This document shows, in pieces, positions 1-7,045 of a DNA stretch of 15,980 nucleotides. A model generated the notes under the pieces. It made no database searches, was not told where the DNA came from, and saw only the letters and a program-made list of their open reading frames with translations. The stretch spans positions 1-15,980 of the forward strand of contig JBKPDL010000189.1 of NCBI GenBank assembly GCA_046727855.1. The letters run 5' to 3'. Position 1 is the stretch's first letter. Each line of letters opens with the position of its first letter. The DNA is from DASPWV01 sp046727855 (GTDB lineage Bacteria; Acidobacteriota; Vicinamibacteria; Vicinamibacterales; UBA2999). A program made the translations under genes and the position numbers.

Positions 1-62
1 TAGACCGTTATGCGGCCACAGACGTGAATTTTGTACGCGTTGTGGACCCGCATAACGGTCTA
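1..62. repeat. Long inverted repeat at window edge
   Basis: Bases 1-15 (TAGACCGTTATGCGG) are the perfect reverse complement of 48-62. The pairing continues 16-20 (CCACA) with 41-45 (TGTGG) after a 2-base bulge (46-47), giving about 20 paired bases around a 20-base loop. There is no T-tract after it, so a simple intrinsic terminator is unlikely. It may be the end of a larger palindromic or mobile element cut by the window edge. Confidence 0.8.
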
Positions 63-93
63 CGGCGCGCGGAGCGCGCCAAGCCAACAACAA

Positions 94-154
94 GAACTAG
101 CCAAGGGCCGCGGAGTTAGCCGGATATCAAGGGCAGGGCCCCCTTGGCTAGTTC
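94..154. repeat. 14-bp perfect inverted repeat
   Basis: GAACTAGCCAAGGG at 94-107 is the exact reverse complement of 141-154, with a 33-base loop. It lies between the edge palindrome (1-62) and the point where kinase homology becomes readable (about 201). It could mark the insertion or rearrangement that cut off the 5' part of the kinase gene; that link is inference. Confidence 0.75.
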
Positions 155-200
155 CGAGCGCGAGGGGAGTACGCCGCGACGCGACGACTCCCGTCCCAAA

Positions 201-390
201 GCCCACTTCATCGCGATGGAGTTCGTCGAGGGAGAAACGCTTGCCGTCACAATCGCACGCGGCCCCGCACTCCCCATCCTTGCGGCGGATCTGGGCGCTC
301 AGATCGCCGACGCCCTGGCGCGCGCGCACATCGGGCATCGTCCACCGCGATCTGAAGCCGTCGAACATCATGGTCACGCCGAGTGATGCG
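201..390 (+). pseudogene. Ser/Thr protein kinase remnant (Hanks type)
   Basis: Two frames together give a recognisable slice of a bacterial Hanks-type Ser/Thr kinase. The first (201 to about 330) reads AHFIAMEFVEGETL and then a helix ending in QIADALARAH. The second (334-390) reads GIVHRDLKPSNIMVTP, which contains the catalytic-loop signature HRDLKPSN. A frameshift near 330, in a run of gcgcgcgcgc, separates the two. The glycine loop and lysine lobe upstream and the DFG and activation segment downstream are all missing, so this is an internal fragment, truncated at both ends and not functional. The 5' break adjoins inverted repeats at 94-154. Such kinases are numerous in Acidobacteriota and often decay or duplicate. 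Confidence 0.75.
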
Positions 391-513
391 CTCGCCAACG
401 AGGATGGGCCGAGTCACCGGACACTACGCGTTCGGATCGTTGTACTCTGATGGTCAAAAACGGATGAGACGGATTGTTGGACCTTCGTCAGCGGTGACCG
501 CGCCTGACCACCT

Positions 514-1458
514 TCACGGCCCTTTGTAGGGTCTCGCAGAGGATGTTCGGACCATGCCGCCGACGCCGGTTGAGAATCCCCCACCGAAGGTCGTCCCGGT
601 GTTCAATTTGATGCTGATGGGCTTCACACCAGGTGGTGGTAGCGGCAGATTGAGCTCGTTGATGGTGAAAGGCCCTGCCCCCATCGTGTCGAAGTTCGCG
701 AGGCCTTCGAACTGTGTCACCTGCATGGGCGCGGATGTCTTGAAGTCGTTCCAGGGCCCCTCCTCCGTGTACGACACCGGAGTCCCGATGCCCACCGCTG
801 CACCCTCGTAGTTGTAGAAGGCATGGATGCTGTTGTCGACATCCAGGATCTCAAACGTGATCAGGTCTGCGCTTACAACCTTGCCAACCCCCGCGTTGGC
901 CGCCTTGACCATCCGGATCCGGAAATTCTGAGTAGATGGGTCCGTAAAGGGAGTGTCCGGTGGGCTGCCGCCGATCGGGGGCGGGATAATCGGAGGAACG
1001 AAGATCGGTGGCGGTGGGATCGGCTTCTTCTTAACGATGATCGGCCGCGGCTTCAACTCTGGCTCGATCGTCAGCCGCACAGCGCGGTCGCGCTCATCGT
1101 CGTCCGCGTTGGGGTTGGCCTCTGACTCGCCGACGGCCTCCGCCGGCATGAGCGTCGTGACTCCCTTCGACGTCATGTAGTCGCGCACCCGCAAGACTCG
1201 CTCCAGCGACAACTGCTGGTTGTAGGCGTCGTTCCCCTTGTGGCTCGCCATGCCTTTCGTCCGGGTGAACCACTTCTTCTGGATGAGGACCGGGATCACC
1301 TGGGTGTCGAGGCACTCCTTGTGCTCGACCTTGAGAAGGTTGCCGTCAAAGTTGTAGTTGTACAGATCGATGATGATCTTCCGCTTGGGGAAGTCGAATG
1401 CCTTCGAGGCGTCAACCTCGAATTTCCCCTTCCCGGTGTCTTTTCCCTTTTTATCCAT
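514..1458 (-). CDS. OmpA-like domain protein without signal peptide
   Basis: The 314-residue protein begins MDKKGKDTGKGKFEVD. Residues about 28-135 look like an OmpA/MotB C-terminal peptidoglycan-binding fold, with the spaced pattern SHKG...YNQQLSLERVLRVRDYM...GV followed by VGES and DERDRAVRLTIEP. Residues about 137-173 are a proline-rich linker (repeated PPP, PPIIPPP). The last 140 residues form an unrecognised beta-rich domain. No signal peptide, lipobox or membrane helix is visible, which is odd for a peptidoglycan binder; export might be by another route, or the fold may be used elsewhere. I chose the ATG at 1458; an in-frame TTG at 1488 would add ten residues, and neither has a convincing Shine-Dalgarno. 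It stands alone on its strand. The OmpA-like fold is fairly sure; the cellular role is unknown. Confidence 0.8.
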   Translation of the reverse strand: MDKKGKDTGKGKFEVDASKAFDFPKRKIIIDLYNYNFDGNLLKVEHKECLDTQVIPVLIQKKWFTRTKGMASHKGNDAYNQQLSLERVLRVRDYMTSKGVTTLMPAEAVGESEANPNADDDERDRAVRLTIEPELKPRPIIVKKKPIPPPPIFVPPIIPPPIGGSPPDTPFTDPSTQNFRIRMVKAANAGVGKVVSADLITFEILDVDNSIHAFYNYEGAAVGIGTPVSYTEEGPWNDFKTSAPMQVTQFEGLANFDTMGAGPFTINELNLPLPPPGVKPISIKLNTGTTFGGGFSTGVGGMVRTSSARPYKGP

Positions 1459-1761
1459 GGCAAGAGTCCGTTCTACGACGACAGACAACGGGCGATGGAT
1501 ACATCAAGATACTCCCGTCGTCCGCAAATAAACAGGACGGCGCCTTGGAAACTTTTCATGCAGCCAGACTTATAGCGTTTTCAGTAGGGACAGGACCGAG
1601 TTGATGAACCCGCAACATGTTCATAAGCGTCGCTACTGGATTGCCACGGACGGCTCACAAGTCGCGATGAAAAGCAGTCGCCCGACGAACGGCGGACACG
1701 ACCGGCCTCTTACGCCGGTTTCCGGCTGAATCCGGGCTTAGACTCCCTACTGAGGCTTCCG
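1459..1761. other. Divergent intergenic region
   Basis: This 303-base spacer lies between the start of the OmpA-domain gene (minus) and the methyltransferase start (plus), so it should hold promoters for both. I see no consensus -35/-10 pair for either. A TTATAG hexamer at 1570-1575 is the most -10-like plus-strand sequence but is far from the gene. GACCGGCCTCTTACGCCGG near 1700-1718 has weak dyad symmetry. No RNA gene is recognisable. Confidence 0.4.
1752..1755 (+). promoter_or_regulatory. Shine-Dalgarno of methyltransferase
   Basis: GAGG six bases before the ATG at 1762 supports that start, which lies well upstream of the first conserved residues. Confidence 0.6.
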
Positions 1762-2613
1762 ATGAGCGCCCGCGCCTGCGATACGCTTTGGGCACCATTC
1801 GGACATCTACGAAGCCAGATTGTGAGAGAACGCGTCGACTTCTCGGCGAATGCGAGCGTTTACGACCGTCGACATGGCGCAACCATCTCCGACCACGAGC
1901 TGGGCCGTCTTTGCGTGGCTGCTCGGCTTCACGCCGGTGCGGCTGTTGTCGATATCGGCGCAGGCACCGGCCGGGTCGCAATTCCGCTGGCTCGTCGCGG
2001 GTGCAACGTCGTGGCGGTAGAGGCGGCTCGTGGCATGCTCGCGCAGTTGCGAGAGAAGGCTGGCCACGCCAAGGTGTTGCCGATACTAGCCGGAGGATCA
2101 CATCTGCCGTTTCCCGACGGCCGCTTCGATGCTGTCGTGATCGCCCGACTGCTCTACCTGACCCCCGACTGGCGCGCCATTCTGGCCGAGGCCCATAGAG
2201 TTCTTGTGGTCGGAGGGTGCCTGCTGCACGAATGGGGAAACGGACAGATCGACGAGGAGTGGGTGCAGATTCGAGAGGAGGCTCGGAGGCTGTTCGAACA
2301 GGCCGGCATACCGGTGGCGTTTCATCCTGGTATTCGCTCCGAAACCGAGGTTGATAAGCAGCTCGAGGACCTCGGGCTTCTGCGTGACGGCGAGGTCGCA
2401 ATGGGTCCGGGCCCGGCGATTACACTTCGACAGTTTCTCCGGCGTGTGGTCGACGGGGAGCTGTCCTATATCTGGGATGTTCCTGAACACGTGCGAGCCG
2501 AGTGTCTTCCACGACTGCAGCGCTGGTGCGAAGAAAGGTTCGATCTGGAGCGGCTCATGCCGATGCCTCGTGAAGTTCGCTGGACGATTTATCGGAAGCG
2601 TGGTGCCAGGTGA
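1762..2613 (+). CDS. Class I SAM-dependent methyltransferase (type 11-like)
   Basis: The 283-residue protein has a Rossmann-type methyltransferase core. Motif I VVDIGAGTGR is at residues 62-71. It is followed by an acidic end of strand beta-2 (VVAVEA, 83-88), the motif LPFPDGRFDAVVIARLLY (115-132) and LAEAHRVLVVGGCLLHEW (141-158), the usual post-motif III region. This order is that of Methyltransf_11/25 enzymes. Residues 160-283 form a C-terminal part (two helical stretches, then VRWTIYRKR) that probably makes the substrate pocket. The ATG has a good GAGG six bases upstream. It is a cytosolic, apparently monocistronic gene. The substrate cannot be predicted: small molecules, quinones or lipids are all possible. 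The family call is secure, the function is not. Confidence 0.9.
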   Translation: MSARACDTLWAPFGHLRSQIVRERVDFSANASVYDRRHGATISDHELGRLCVAARLHAGAAVVDIGAGTGRVAIPLARRGCNVVAVEAARGMLAQLREKAGHAKVLPILAGGSHLPFPDGRFDAVVIARLLYLTPDWRAILAEAHRVLVVGGCLLHEWGNGQIDEEWVQIREEARRLFEQAGIPVAFHPGIRSETEVDKQLEDLGLLRDGEVAMGPGPAITLRQFLRRVVDGELSYIWDVPEHVRAECLPRLQRWCEERFDLERLMPMPREVRWTIYRKRGAR

Positions 2614-2793
2614 CACCGCCGTTTACTTACGCCGCGCATCCCGAGAACCTGATGTTTCGAGCACATCAGCCAGATCGTCACATCGCGGCGCGCTCAACTG
2701 GACGAAGCTCGCGCAATCGCCATGACATCTTCTTCAATGCCGATTGCTCCGCGCACGCTCCTCAGAAGAATTCAGCAGTTCCTGCGCCTACCG
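2614..2793. other. Convergent intergenic region, no gene seen
   Basis: The spacer between the 3' ends of the methyltransferase (plus) and the 165-residue protein (minus). Open frames here have no recognisable protein signature. No terminator hairpin with a T-tract was found; the only structured element is the heptamer array that follows it. Confidence 0.4.
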
Positions 2794-2838
2794 TGACTGA
2801 TACCTGATACCTGCCACGTGACACTGATACCTGTCACT
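2794..2838. repeat. Degenerate TGATACC heptamer array
   Basis: Units: TGATACC at 2798-2804, 2805-2811 and 2825-2831, with variants TGCCACG (2812-2818), TGACAC (2819-2824) and TGTCACT (2832-2838). The last unit contains the stop codon (2834-2836, minus strand) of the neighbouring gene, so the array reaches exactly to a gene end. The 7-bp period matches the TTCAAAG arrays at 6554-6706. Confidence 0.75.
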
Positions 2839-3331
2839 CCGCCCACAACAACACGCGCTCCCCGCGGCGGCCTTCCGCTTCCATGATGATCCCCGGCCCG
2901 TACTGCTCGATCTCCTGCGTCGTCAGCCGTACGCGAGCATCGTCCCACCCGCCCGCGTATGAGCTGAATTGAATCGGGCCCGATTTGAGGCGCAGGATCC
3001 ACCAGGGGACCGCAACGTTGACGAGCTTCTCGTCGTTCGCATCCCACGCGAGCACGTGCAGCGTTTCGAGCGGCCTTTGCTGGTCGGGCAGCAATTTGAC
3101 GCGTCCATCCACATAGTGCGGCACGCCGTTCTTCATTTCGAGAATCGGTGGCTTGCCGTTGAATTGTTTCCGCACCCTCTCGAACTCGTCGTCAGCTTGA
3201 CTGGATGTGGACGAATTGACAACGAGGTGTTGGGAGAAATACGCGCTAATCGCGATGATGGCACCGATACCCAGAAAGACCATCACAATTGCGATGCCGA
3301 TCAGGACCTGTGCCCAGCGAGGAATCTTCAT
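2834..3331 (-). CDS. One-TM conserved hypothetical protein
   Basis: The 165-residue protein begins MKIPRWAQVLIG, followed by a strongly hydrophobic helix (about residues 8-31), so it is probably a membrane-anchored protein with a periplasmic domain. That domain contains a charged stretch (QADDEFERVRKQFNGKPP), then a compact beta-rich module with LETLHVLAWDANDEKLVNVAVPWWILRLKSG. I recall similar small proteins from Acidobacteriota but no assigned function. It is the last gene of a three-gene operon, 7 bases downstream of the TPR gene. The start is ATG; the bases before it carry no strong Shine-Dalgarno, in keeping with coupled translation. The 3' end runs into a heptamer array. Confidence 0.85.
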   Translation of the reverse strand: MKIPRWAQVLIGIAIVMVFLGIGAIIAISAYFSQHLVVNSSTSSQADDEFERVRKQFNGKPPILEMKNGVPHYVDGRVKLLPDQQRPLETLHVLAWDANDEKLVNVAVPWWILRLKSGPIQFSSYAGGWDDARVRLTTQEIEQYGPGIIMEAEGRRGERVLLWAE

Positions 3332-3338
3332 GGTGACG

Positions 3339-4520
3339 TCATCGCCTCAGTAACGCTCTGGCTTCCTGCTGTCCGATGGGATCGTTGCCGCGACTGGCCA
3401 ACTCTAAGGCTAAACGATATTCCCGCTGTGCCAGTTCCCGCTGTCCGGCCGCGTCGGCGAGGCGGCCGAGCTCGGCGTGAACGCGGCCCTGCACCCACTC
3501 GCGCGCTTGCGAGCCAAGAGCCGCCGTGAAATCTGCGCGCGCGGGCTCGGCCTGTCCAAGACGGGCGTGCGCGACGCCCCGCTTGTAGTGCCACAAAGCC
3601 GCTTCTCCAAACATTTTTTCCCGGTTGTCACTCTCCAGCCGCCTGACGCCCTCGTCCAACAACGTCAAGGCTTGCGCGAAGCGCTGCGCGCGAATCTCGG
3701 TGGCGCCGGCCTCGAGCCACAGCAACCGGTTACGCGGAAATCGCTGCTGCAGCTCGCGCACGATCCGCATCGCATCATCAAACCGGCGTTCCCGGTTGTA
3801 GAGCAGCAACAAGGCAAACTTGGCTTCCACTTCCGTCTCGCCTTTGGTCGCCGCGGCTTCCTCGATCATCTGCAGGCCGCGTTCGCGGCCGCCGCCGAAA
3901 CCGACGACGTAGGCCATCCACCGCAGCGGCAGCGACAAGGCCGCAACGATATACCGGTACGTGCCGACGATGAGCCCCGCGTCCATTCGCTGCGGCGCAA
4001 GTTCCAGCACGCGCTCGTGCTCGTCATAGGCCCGCTTTGCCATCCGAAAGGATGCGAGCACGTTGCCTTCCACCGTGGCGCCGTATGACGCCTGGATGGC
4101 GACGACGGAGCCAACGCTGAAGTGCGTGTCGGGATCGTTCGGCCGCGCCTTGAGCGCGGCTTCGGCGAGCTCCAGCGCGCGAGCGATGTGCCGTTGAAAC
4201 CGCTGCGCTTCCGCGGGCGGGGGAGGCGTCATGTTGATGTTGGGTTTGGTGACATTCCCCAGATAATCATCGACGGTCACCGATCCGCGAAGAAAGCCGA
4301 TGCGGAGCCAGGCGTTGACGGCCATCGCGCGATGCCCAGCGGCGTCGTTGGGATCGGCAGCAATCGCCTCTGTGAGGAGAGCGGTTGCGTTGCTGTAATC
4401 GAGGTTGTATCCCGCGTCGTAGGCGCGGAGCATCAGCTCACGCGATCGCTCGTTCGCGTGCACACCAGTAGCAGTGAGGACCAGACCGCCGGCGATCAAC
4501 AAAGCGGCGACAGCCTTCAT
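3339..4520 (-). CDS. Secreted TPR-repeat protein
   Basis: The 393-residue protein has a Sec signal peptide (MKAVAALLIAGGLVLTATGVHA, cleavage likely after A22), so it is periplasmic. The mature part is almost entirely alpha-helical, with tetratricopeptide-like repeats. An N-terminal repeat is AYDAGYNLDYSNATALLTEA...DPNDAAGHRA (about 34-66). There is a central pair around ALELAEAALKARPNDPDTHFSVG and DEHERVLELAPQRMDAG. A C-terminal series is RFDDAMRIVRELQQRFPRNRLLWLEAG, QRFAQALTLLDEG, HYKRGVAHARLGQAEPARADFTAAL and AGQRELAQREYRLALELA. TPRs bind partner proteins; the partner is unknown. The ATG is 2 bases past the stop of the upstream reductase gene, so translation is probably coupled. The enzymatic neighbours give no direct clue to its role. 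Confidence 0.9.
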   Translation of the reverse strand: MKAVAALLIAGGLVLTATGVHANERSRELMLRAYDAGYNLDYSNATALLTEAIAADPNDAAGHRAMAVNAWLRIGFLRGSVTVDDYLGNVTKPNINMTPPPPAEAQRFQRHIARALELAEAALKARPNDPDTHFSVGSVVAIQASYGATVEGNVLASFRMAKRAYDEHERVLELAPQRMDAGLIVGTYRYIVAALSLPLRWMAYVVGFGGGRERGLQMIEEAAATKGETEVEAKFALLLLYNRERRFDDAMRIVRELQQRFPRNRLLWLEAGATEIRAQRFAQALTLLDEGVRRLESDNREKMFGEAALWHYKRGVAHARLGQAEPARADFTAALGSQAREWVQGRVHAELGRLADAAGQRELAQREYRLALELASRGNDPIGQQEARALLRR

Positions 4521-4522
4521 AT

Positions 4523-5512
4523 TCAGAGCGTGAGCTCCGTGCCGGCGCCGGTTTCAACCGCCCTGCGGAAAACGAGATCCGCTGTCACAACATCTTCCAC
4601 CGCCATTCCGAGCGACTTGAAGATCGTGATGCTCTCTTCGTTGAGGCGCCCGTCGACACGACCCAAGACGACCTCGCCGATCTCCCCTGCGATGTGACTC
4701 TCACCGAATCGCTTTTCTTTGATGCCCATCACCACGTCGCCAGATTCCACGACTGCCGCCGCGCGCGAATCCACGAACAAGCGACTGCGCGTGACGAGTT
4801 CGGGCGCCATCTCGCGTTGATCAGGGCGACACGCGCCCACCGACACGACATGCGCGCCCGGCGCGACCCAGGCGTCTTCGATCACTGGTGCCGGTGAGGA
4901 GGTGGCAAGAACGATCAAGTCCGCGCCGCGAACCGCCGCTTCGGCGCTGTCGGTAGCGCGCAGCCGAGCAGCGGAATGCGCGGCCATCTCATCGACAAAC
5001 CGACTGCGGCTCTTCGCGTTTGGCGACCATACGCGCACTTCCTCCAGCGCGCGCACTTCGCCGTACGCCTCCAGGTGGCTGCGGGCCTGCACTCCCGTTC
5101 CGATGATTGCCAGCGTTGACGCAGTCGACCGTGCGAGGTGCCGCGCGGACACAGCGGATACCGCTGCAGTGCGAGCTTCGGTGATGTAGCGACCATCCAT
5201 CAGCGCGAGGAGCGAACCGGTATCGGGGTCGAGCAGCACGATCGACGCGAGATGCGAGGGGAGCCCTCGGACGTGGTTGTCGTTGAAGACCGTGACGAGT
5301 TTGGCGCCCAGGCTCGGCGGCTGCTCGATATAGGCCGGCATCAGGCCAAAAAACGCGCGTGTCGGGCCCACCGTGAGCACCGTTCGTACCGGCTGTAGTA
5401 CTTCGCGCGCCGAAAAACGCGCGACCGCGGATTCCATCGCCGTGATGAGATCCGGCATGGTGAGAAGCGATTTGACGTGCTCTTCGGTCAGCAGGCGAAA
5501 GCGTTGGGCCAT
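4523..5512 (-). CDS. Mu-crystallin/ornithine cyclodeaminase family ketimine reductase
   Basis: The 329-residue protein is full length for the OCD/mu-crystallin family of cytosolic NAD(P)-dependent enzymes. Visible features are LGAKLVTVFNDNH with Lys71, MDGRYITEARTAAVSA with Arg114, the dinucleotide-binding IGTGVQARSH at 137-146, and VGACRPDQREM at 225-235. True ornithine cyclodeaminase has GGDCPGKTEL with a catalytic Asp at the last position mentioned. Here the segment resembles mu-crystallin (VGASRPDWREL), so a ketimine or imine reductase acting on Delta1-pyrroline-2-carboxylate or Delta1-piperideine-2-carboxylate is more likely than ornithine deamination; alanine or N-methylamino acid dehydrogenase-like activity is possible. 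It heads the minus-strand operon and is divergent from a proline-racemase-family gene, a pairing seen in hydroxyproline catabolism. A GAGG lies only 2 bases before the ATG. Confidence 0.9.
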   Translation of the reverse strand: MAQRFRLLTEEHVKSLLTMPDLITAMESAVARFSAREVLQPVRTVLTVGPTRAFFGLMPAYIEQPPSLGAKLVTVFNDNHVRGLPSHLASIVLLDPDTGSLLALMDGRYITEARTAAVSAVSARHLARSTASTLAIIGTGVQARSHLEAYGEVRALEEVRVWSPNAKSRSRFVDEMAAHSAARLRATDSAEAAVRGADLIVLATSSPAPVIEDAWVAPGAHVVSVGACRPDQREMAPELVTRSRLFVDSRAAAVVESGDVVMGIKEKRFGESHIAGEIGEVVLGRVDGRLNEESITIFKSLGMAVEDVVTADLVFRRAVETGAGTELTL

Positions 5513-5547
5513 GTCCTCAATGGGATTATGTGTAATCTGGGTGACTT
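5513..5547. promoter_or_regulatory. 35-bp divergent promoter region
   Basis: Both genes must be driven from here or from inside each other. ATTATGTGTAAT (5525-5536) has dyad arms ATTA/TAAT. It offers TGTAAT as a plus-strand -10 and CATAAT as a minus-strand -10. Overlapping divergent -10 boxes would couple the two genes. The assignment is by eye only, with no -35 support. Confidence 0.35.
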
Positions 5548-6549
5548 GTGGTTCATAGAATCCGGTCCATAGACGCGCACGCCGCCGGCGAACCGCTGCG
5601 GCTGATTGTCGAGGGCCTGCCGAGTCCCGAAGGCAAGACCATGCTCGAAAAGCGAGCGTGGGCGCAGAAACACATCGATCACCTTCGACGTGCGGTCATG
5701 CTCGAGCCACGCGGTCATGCCGACATGTACGGGGCACTGCTGACCGAACCGGTCTCGCCGGATGCGCTCGCCGGCGTGCTCTTCATGCACAACGAGGGTT
5801 GGAGCACGATGTGCGGCCACGGCGTGATTGCGGTGACCACGATCGTCATCGAACGTGAGCTCGCGTGGTCGGGACAGGACACGATGATTCTGGATTCGCC
5901 AGCAGGTCCCGTGGAAGCGCGTCCGGTCGTCAACAGCGCTGCGGCTACGCGGCGCGTCAGCTCGGTCTCGTTTCGCAACGTGCCGTCGTTCGTGCTCGAG
6001 GCCGGCCTGCACGTAAAGCTGACAAATCGCATTGTGCCCGTCGACGTCGCGTTTGGCGGGGCGTTCTACGCGATAGCCGATGCCGAAGCCGTTGGCATCC
6101 CGATTACGCCCGCGCGTTTGCCCGATCTACGGCGCGTCGGCATGGAGATCAAACGAGAGGTCGAACGTCTGCGACAGGTGGCACATCCGCTCGATTCCGG
6201 GCTGACAGGTATCTACGGCACGATCTTCACGGCGCCTCCCGAGCATCACGACGCGCACCTGAAAAACGTCACGATTTTCGCGGATGCTGAAGTGGATCGC
6301 TCGCCGTGCGGTACCGGCACCGCGGCGGTGATGGCGGTCTTGAGCGAAATGGGCGTGCTTGCCAAAAACTCACCCTTCGTGCACGAGAGCATCGTCGGCA
6401 CCGTTTTCACGGGCCGCATCAGCGGCCACACGCAAGTGGGAGAGCACGCCGCGATCGTTCCCGAGATCGAAGGCTCGGCGTGGATCACCGGTGAGCACAC
6501 GTTTCTGATCGACGGGGAAGATCCGTTGAAGGCAGGGTTTCGCCTGTAG
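5548..6549 (+). CDS. Proline racemase superfamily enzyme (hydroxyproline epimerase-like)
   Basis: The 333-residue protein has the whole proline racemase fold. It has RIRSIDAHAAGEPLRLI at the N-terminus, the first catalytic segment STMCGHGVIAV with Cys89, and the second DRSPCGTGTAAVMA with Cys254. Both catalytic cysteines are therefore present. In characterised members Cys/Cys goes with proline racemase or 4-hydroxyproline 2-epimerase, while trans-3-hydroxy-L-proline dehydratases usually have Thr at the second position. I therefore favour an epimerase or racemase acting on hydroxyproline or proline by two-base catalysis, although the divergent ketimine reductase would fit a dehydratase product. 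The start is GTG at 5548, directly followed by the family-typical VHRIRSIDAH; an in-frame stop lies two codons upstream, so no longer start exists. It is cytosolic. The gene is followed by inverted heptamer arrays. Confidence 0.92.
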   Translation: MVHRIRSIDAHAAGEPLRLIVEGLPSPEGKTMLEKRAWAQKHIDHLRRAVMLEPRGHADMYGALLTEPVSPDALAGVLFMHNEGWSTMCGHGVIAVTTIVIERELAWSGQDTMILDSPAGPVEARPVVNSAAATRRVSSVSFRNVPSFVLEAGLHVKLTNRIVPVDVAFGGAFYAIADAEAVGIPITPARLPDLRRVGMEIKREVERLRQVAHPLDSGLTGIYGTIFTAPPEHHDAHLKNVTIFADAEVDRSPCGTGTAAVMAVLSEMGVLAKNSPFVHESIVGTVFTGRISGHTQVGEHAAIVPEIEGSAWITGEHTFLIDGEDPLKAGFRL

Positions 6550-6553
6550 GCGG

Positions 6554-6590
6554 AAGTTCAAAGTTCAAAGTTCAAAGTTCAAAGTTCAAG
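6554..6590. repeat. TTCAAAG heptamer array, left arm
   Basis: Four perfect TTCAAAG units (6557-6584) with a leading AAG and a partial fifth unit. It starts 5 bases after the stop of the epimerase gene and is the reverse complement of the array at 6665-6706. Confidence 0.95.
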
Positions 6591-6625
6591 AGCACTCGTT
6601 CCAAGTCTCAACTCTGGACCATGCC

Positions 6626-6650
6626 GCGGACCTAAAGCTCCGCGCTACAT
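6626..6650. repeat. REP-like palindrome GCGGACCTAAAGCTCCGC
   Basis: Arms GCGGA (6626-6630) and TCCGC (6639-6643), followed by GCTACAT. The same sequence GCGGACCTAAAGC...TCCGCGCTACATG recurs at 8838-8906, and a related one, GTAGCGCGGGGCTTTAGCCCCGCG, at 8924-8947. It sits in the loop between the two heptamer arrays. Confidence 0.7.
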
Positions 6651-6664
6651 GTGGGTGGGTACAT

Positions 6665-6706
6665 AACTTTGAACTTTGAACTTTGAACTTTGAACTTTGA
6701 ACTTTG
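6665..6706. repeat. AACTTTG heptamer array, right arm
   Basis: Six perfect AACTTTG units, the reverse complement of the TTCAAAG array at 6554-6590. The two could pair over about 35 bases around a 74-base loop. Such a cruciform or RNA hairpin could end or stabilise the epimerase transcript. Confidence 0.95.
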
Positions 6707-6708
6707 GT

Positions 6709-7045
6709 CACATGCTGATCGTCGACCGCGACAACAGGGTTCTGTACGAGCTCTTCGCGCTCGCAGCGCTATGGACTCATCGTCGCCGACAACGGCTCCG
6801 ACATGTACATCAGCGGTGCATTCGATCCGCGCTGGGACAACGGCGTGTTGAACCCTGCGTTTGGTGCGCTTACAGCCAACGACTTCGAGGTCATTCAGCT
6901 TGGCTGGACCGGCAACTGCGCCACGCCTGGACCGAGGCAGGGACTCTCGTCGATCGTGAACGGACAGCTGGTGCAGCTCTCGTGGTCGCCACCCACAAGC
7001 GGCGGTCAGAGCGGCTACATCATCGAAGCTGGAAGTGCGTCGGGC
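6709..7045 (+). pseudogene. Decayed surface-protein C-terminus with FN3 remnant
   Basis: Three remnants of one protein type are visible. 6709-6765 reads HMLIVDRDNRVLYELFAL. After a frame change, 6764-6908 reads QRYGLIVADNGSDMYISG and then a segment ending DFEVIQLGW. I recall this arrangement from the C-terminal part of large secreted Acidobacteriota proteins, normally with more than 100 residues between the two pieces, so an internal deletion is likely. 6940-7045 reads LSSIVNGQLVQLSWSPP, then SGGQSGYIIEAGSASGLP, the start of a fibronectin type III domain that breaks off. The break coincides with the end of ggt on the other strand. No start codon or signal peptide is retained, so the copy is dead. 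The identity of the parent family rests on memory of similar proteins. Confidence 0.65.

Noticed and set aside
488..509. Hairpin downstream of the OmpA-domain gene as an intrinsic terminator
   Set aside because: Arms are only 4-5 bp with interruptions and no T-tract follows on the minus strand.
1604..1729. A 41-codon plus-strand frame starting ATG in the spacer before the methyltransferase
   Set aside because: No Shine-Dalgarno, no recognisable motif and no hydrophobic segment; length is within chance for GC-rich DNA.
2640..2793. Possible gene remnant in the convergent spacer (frame ending LLRRIQQFLRLP)
   Set aside because: Too short and without any family signature I can support.
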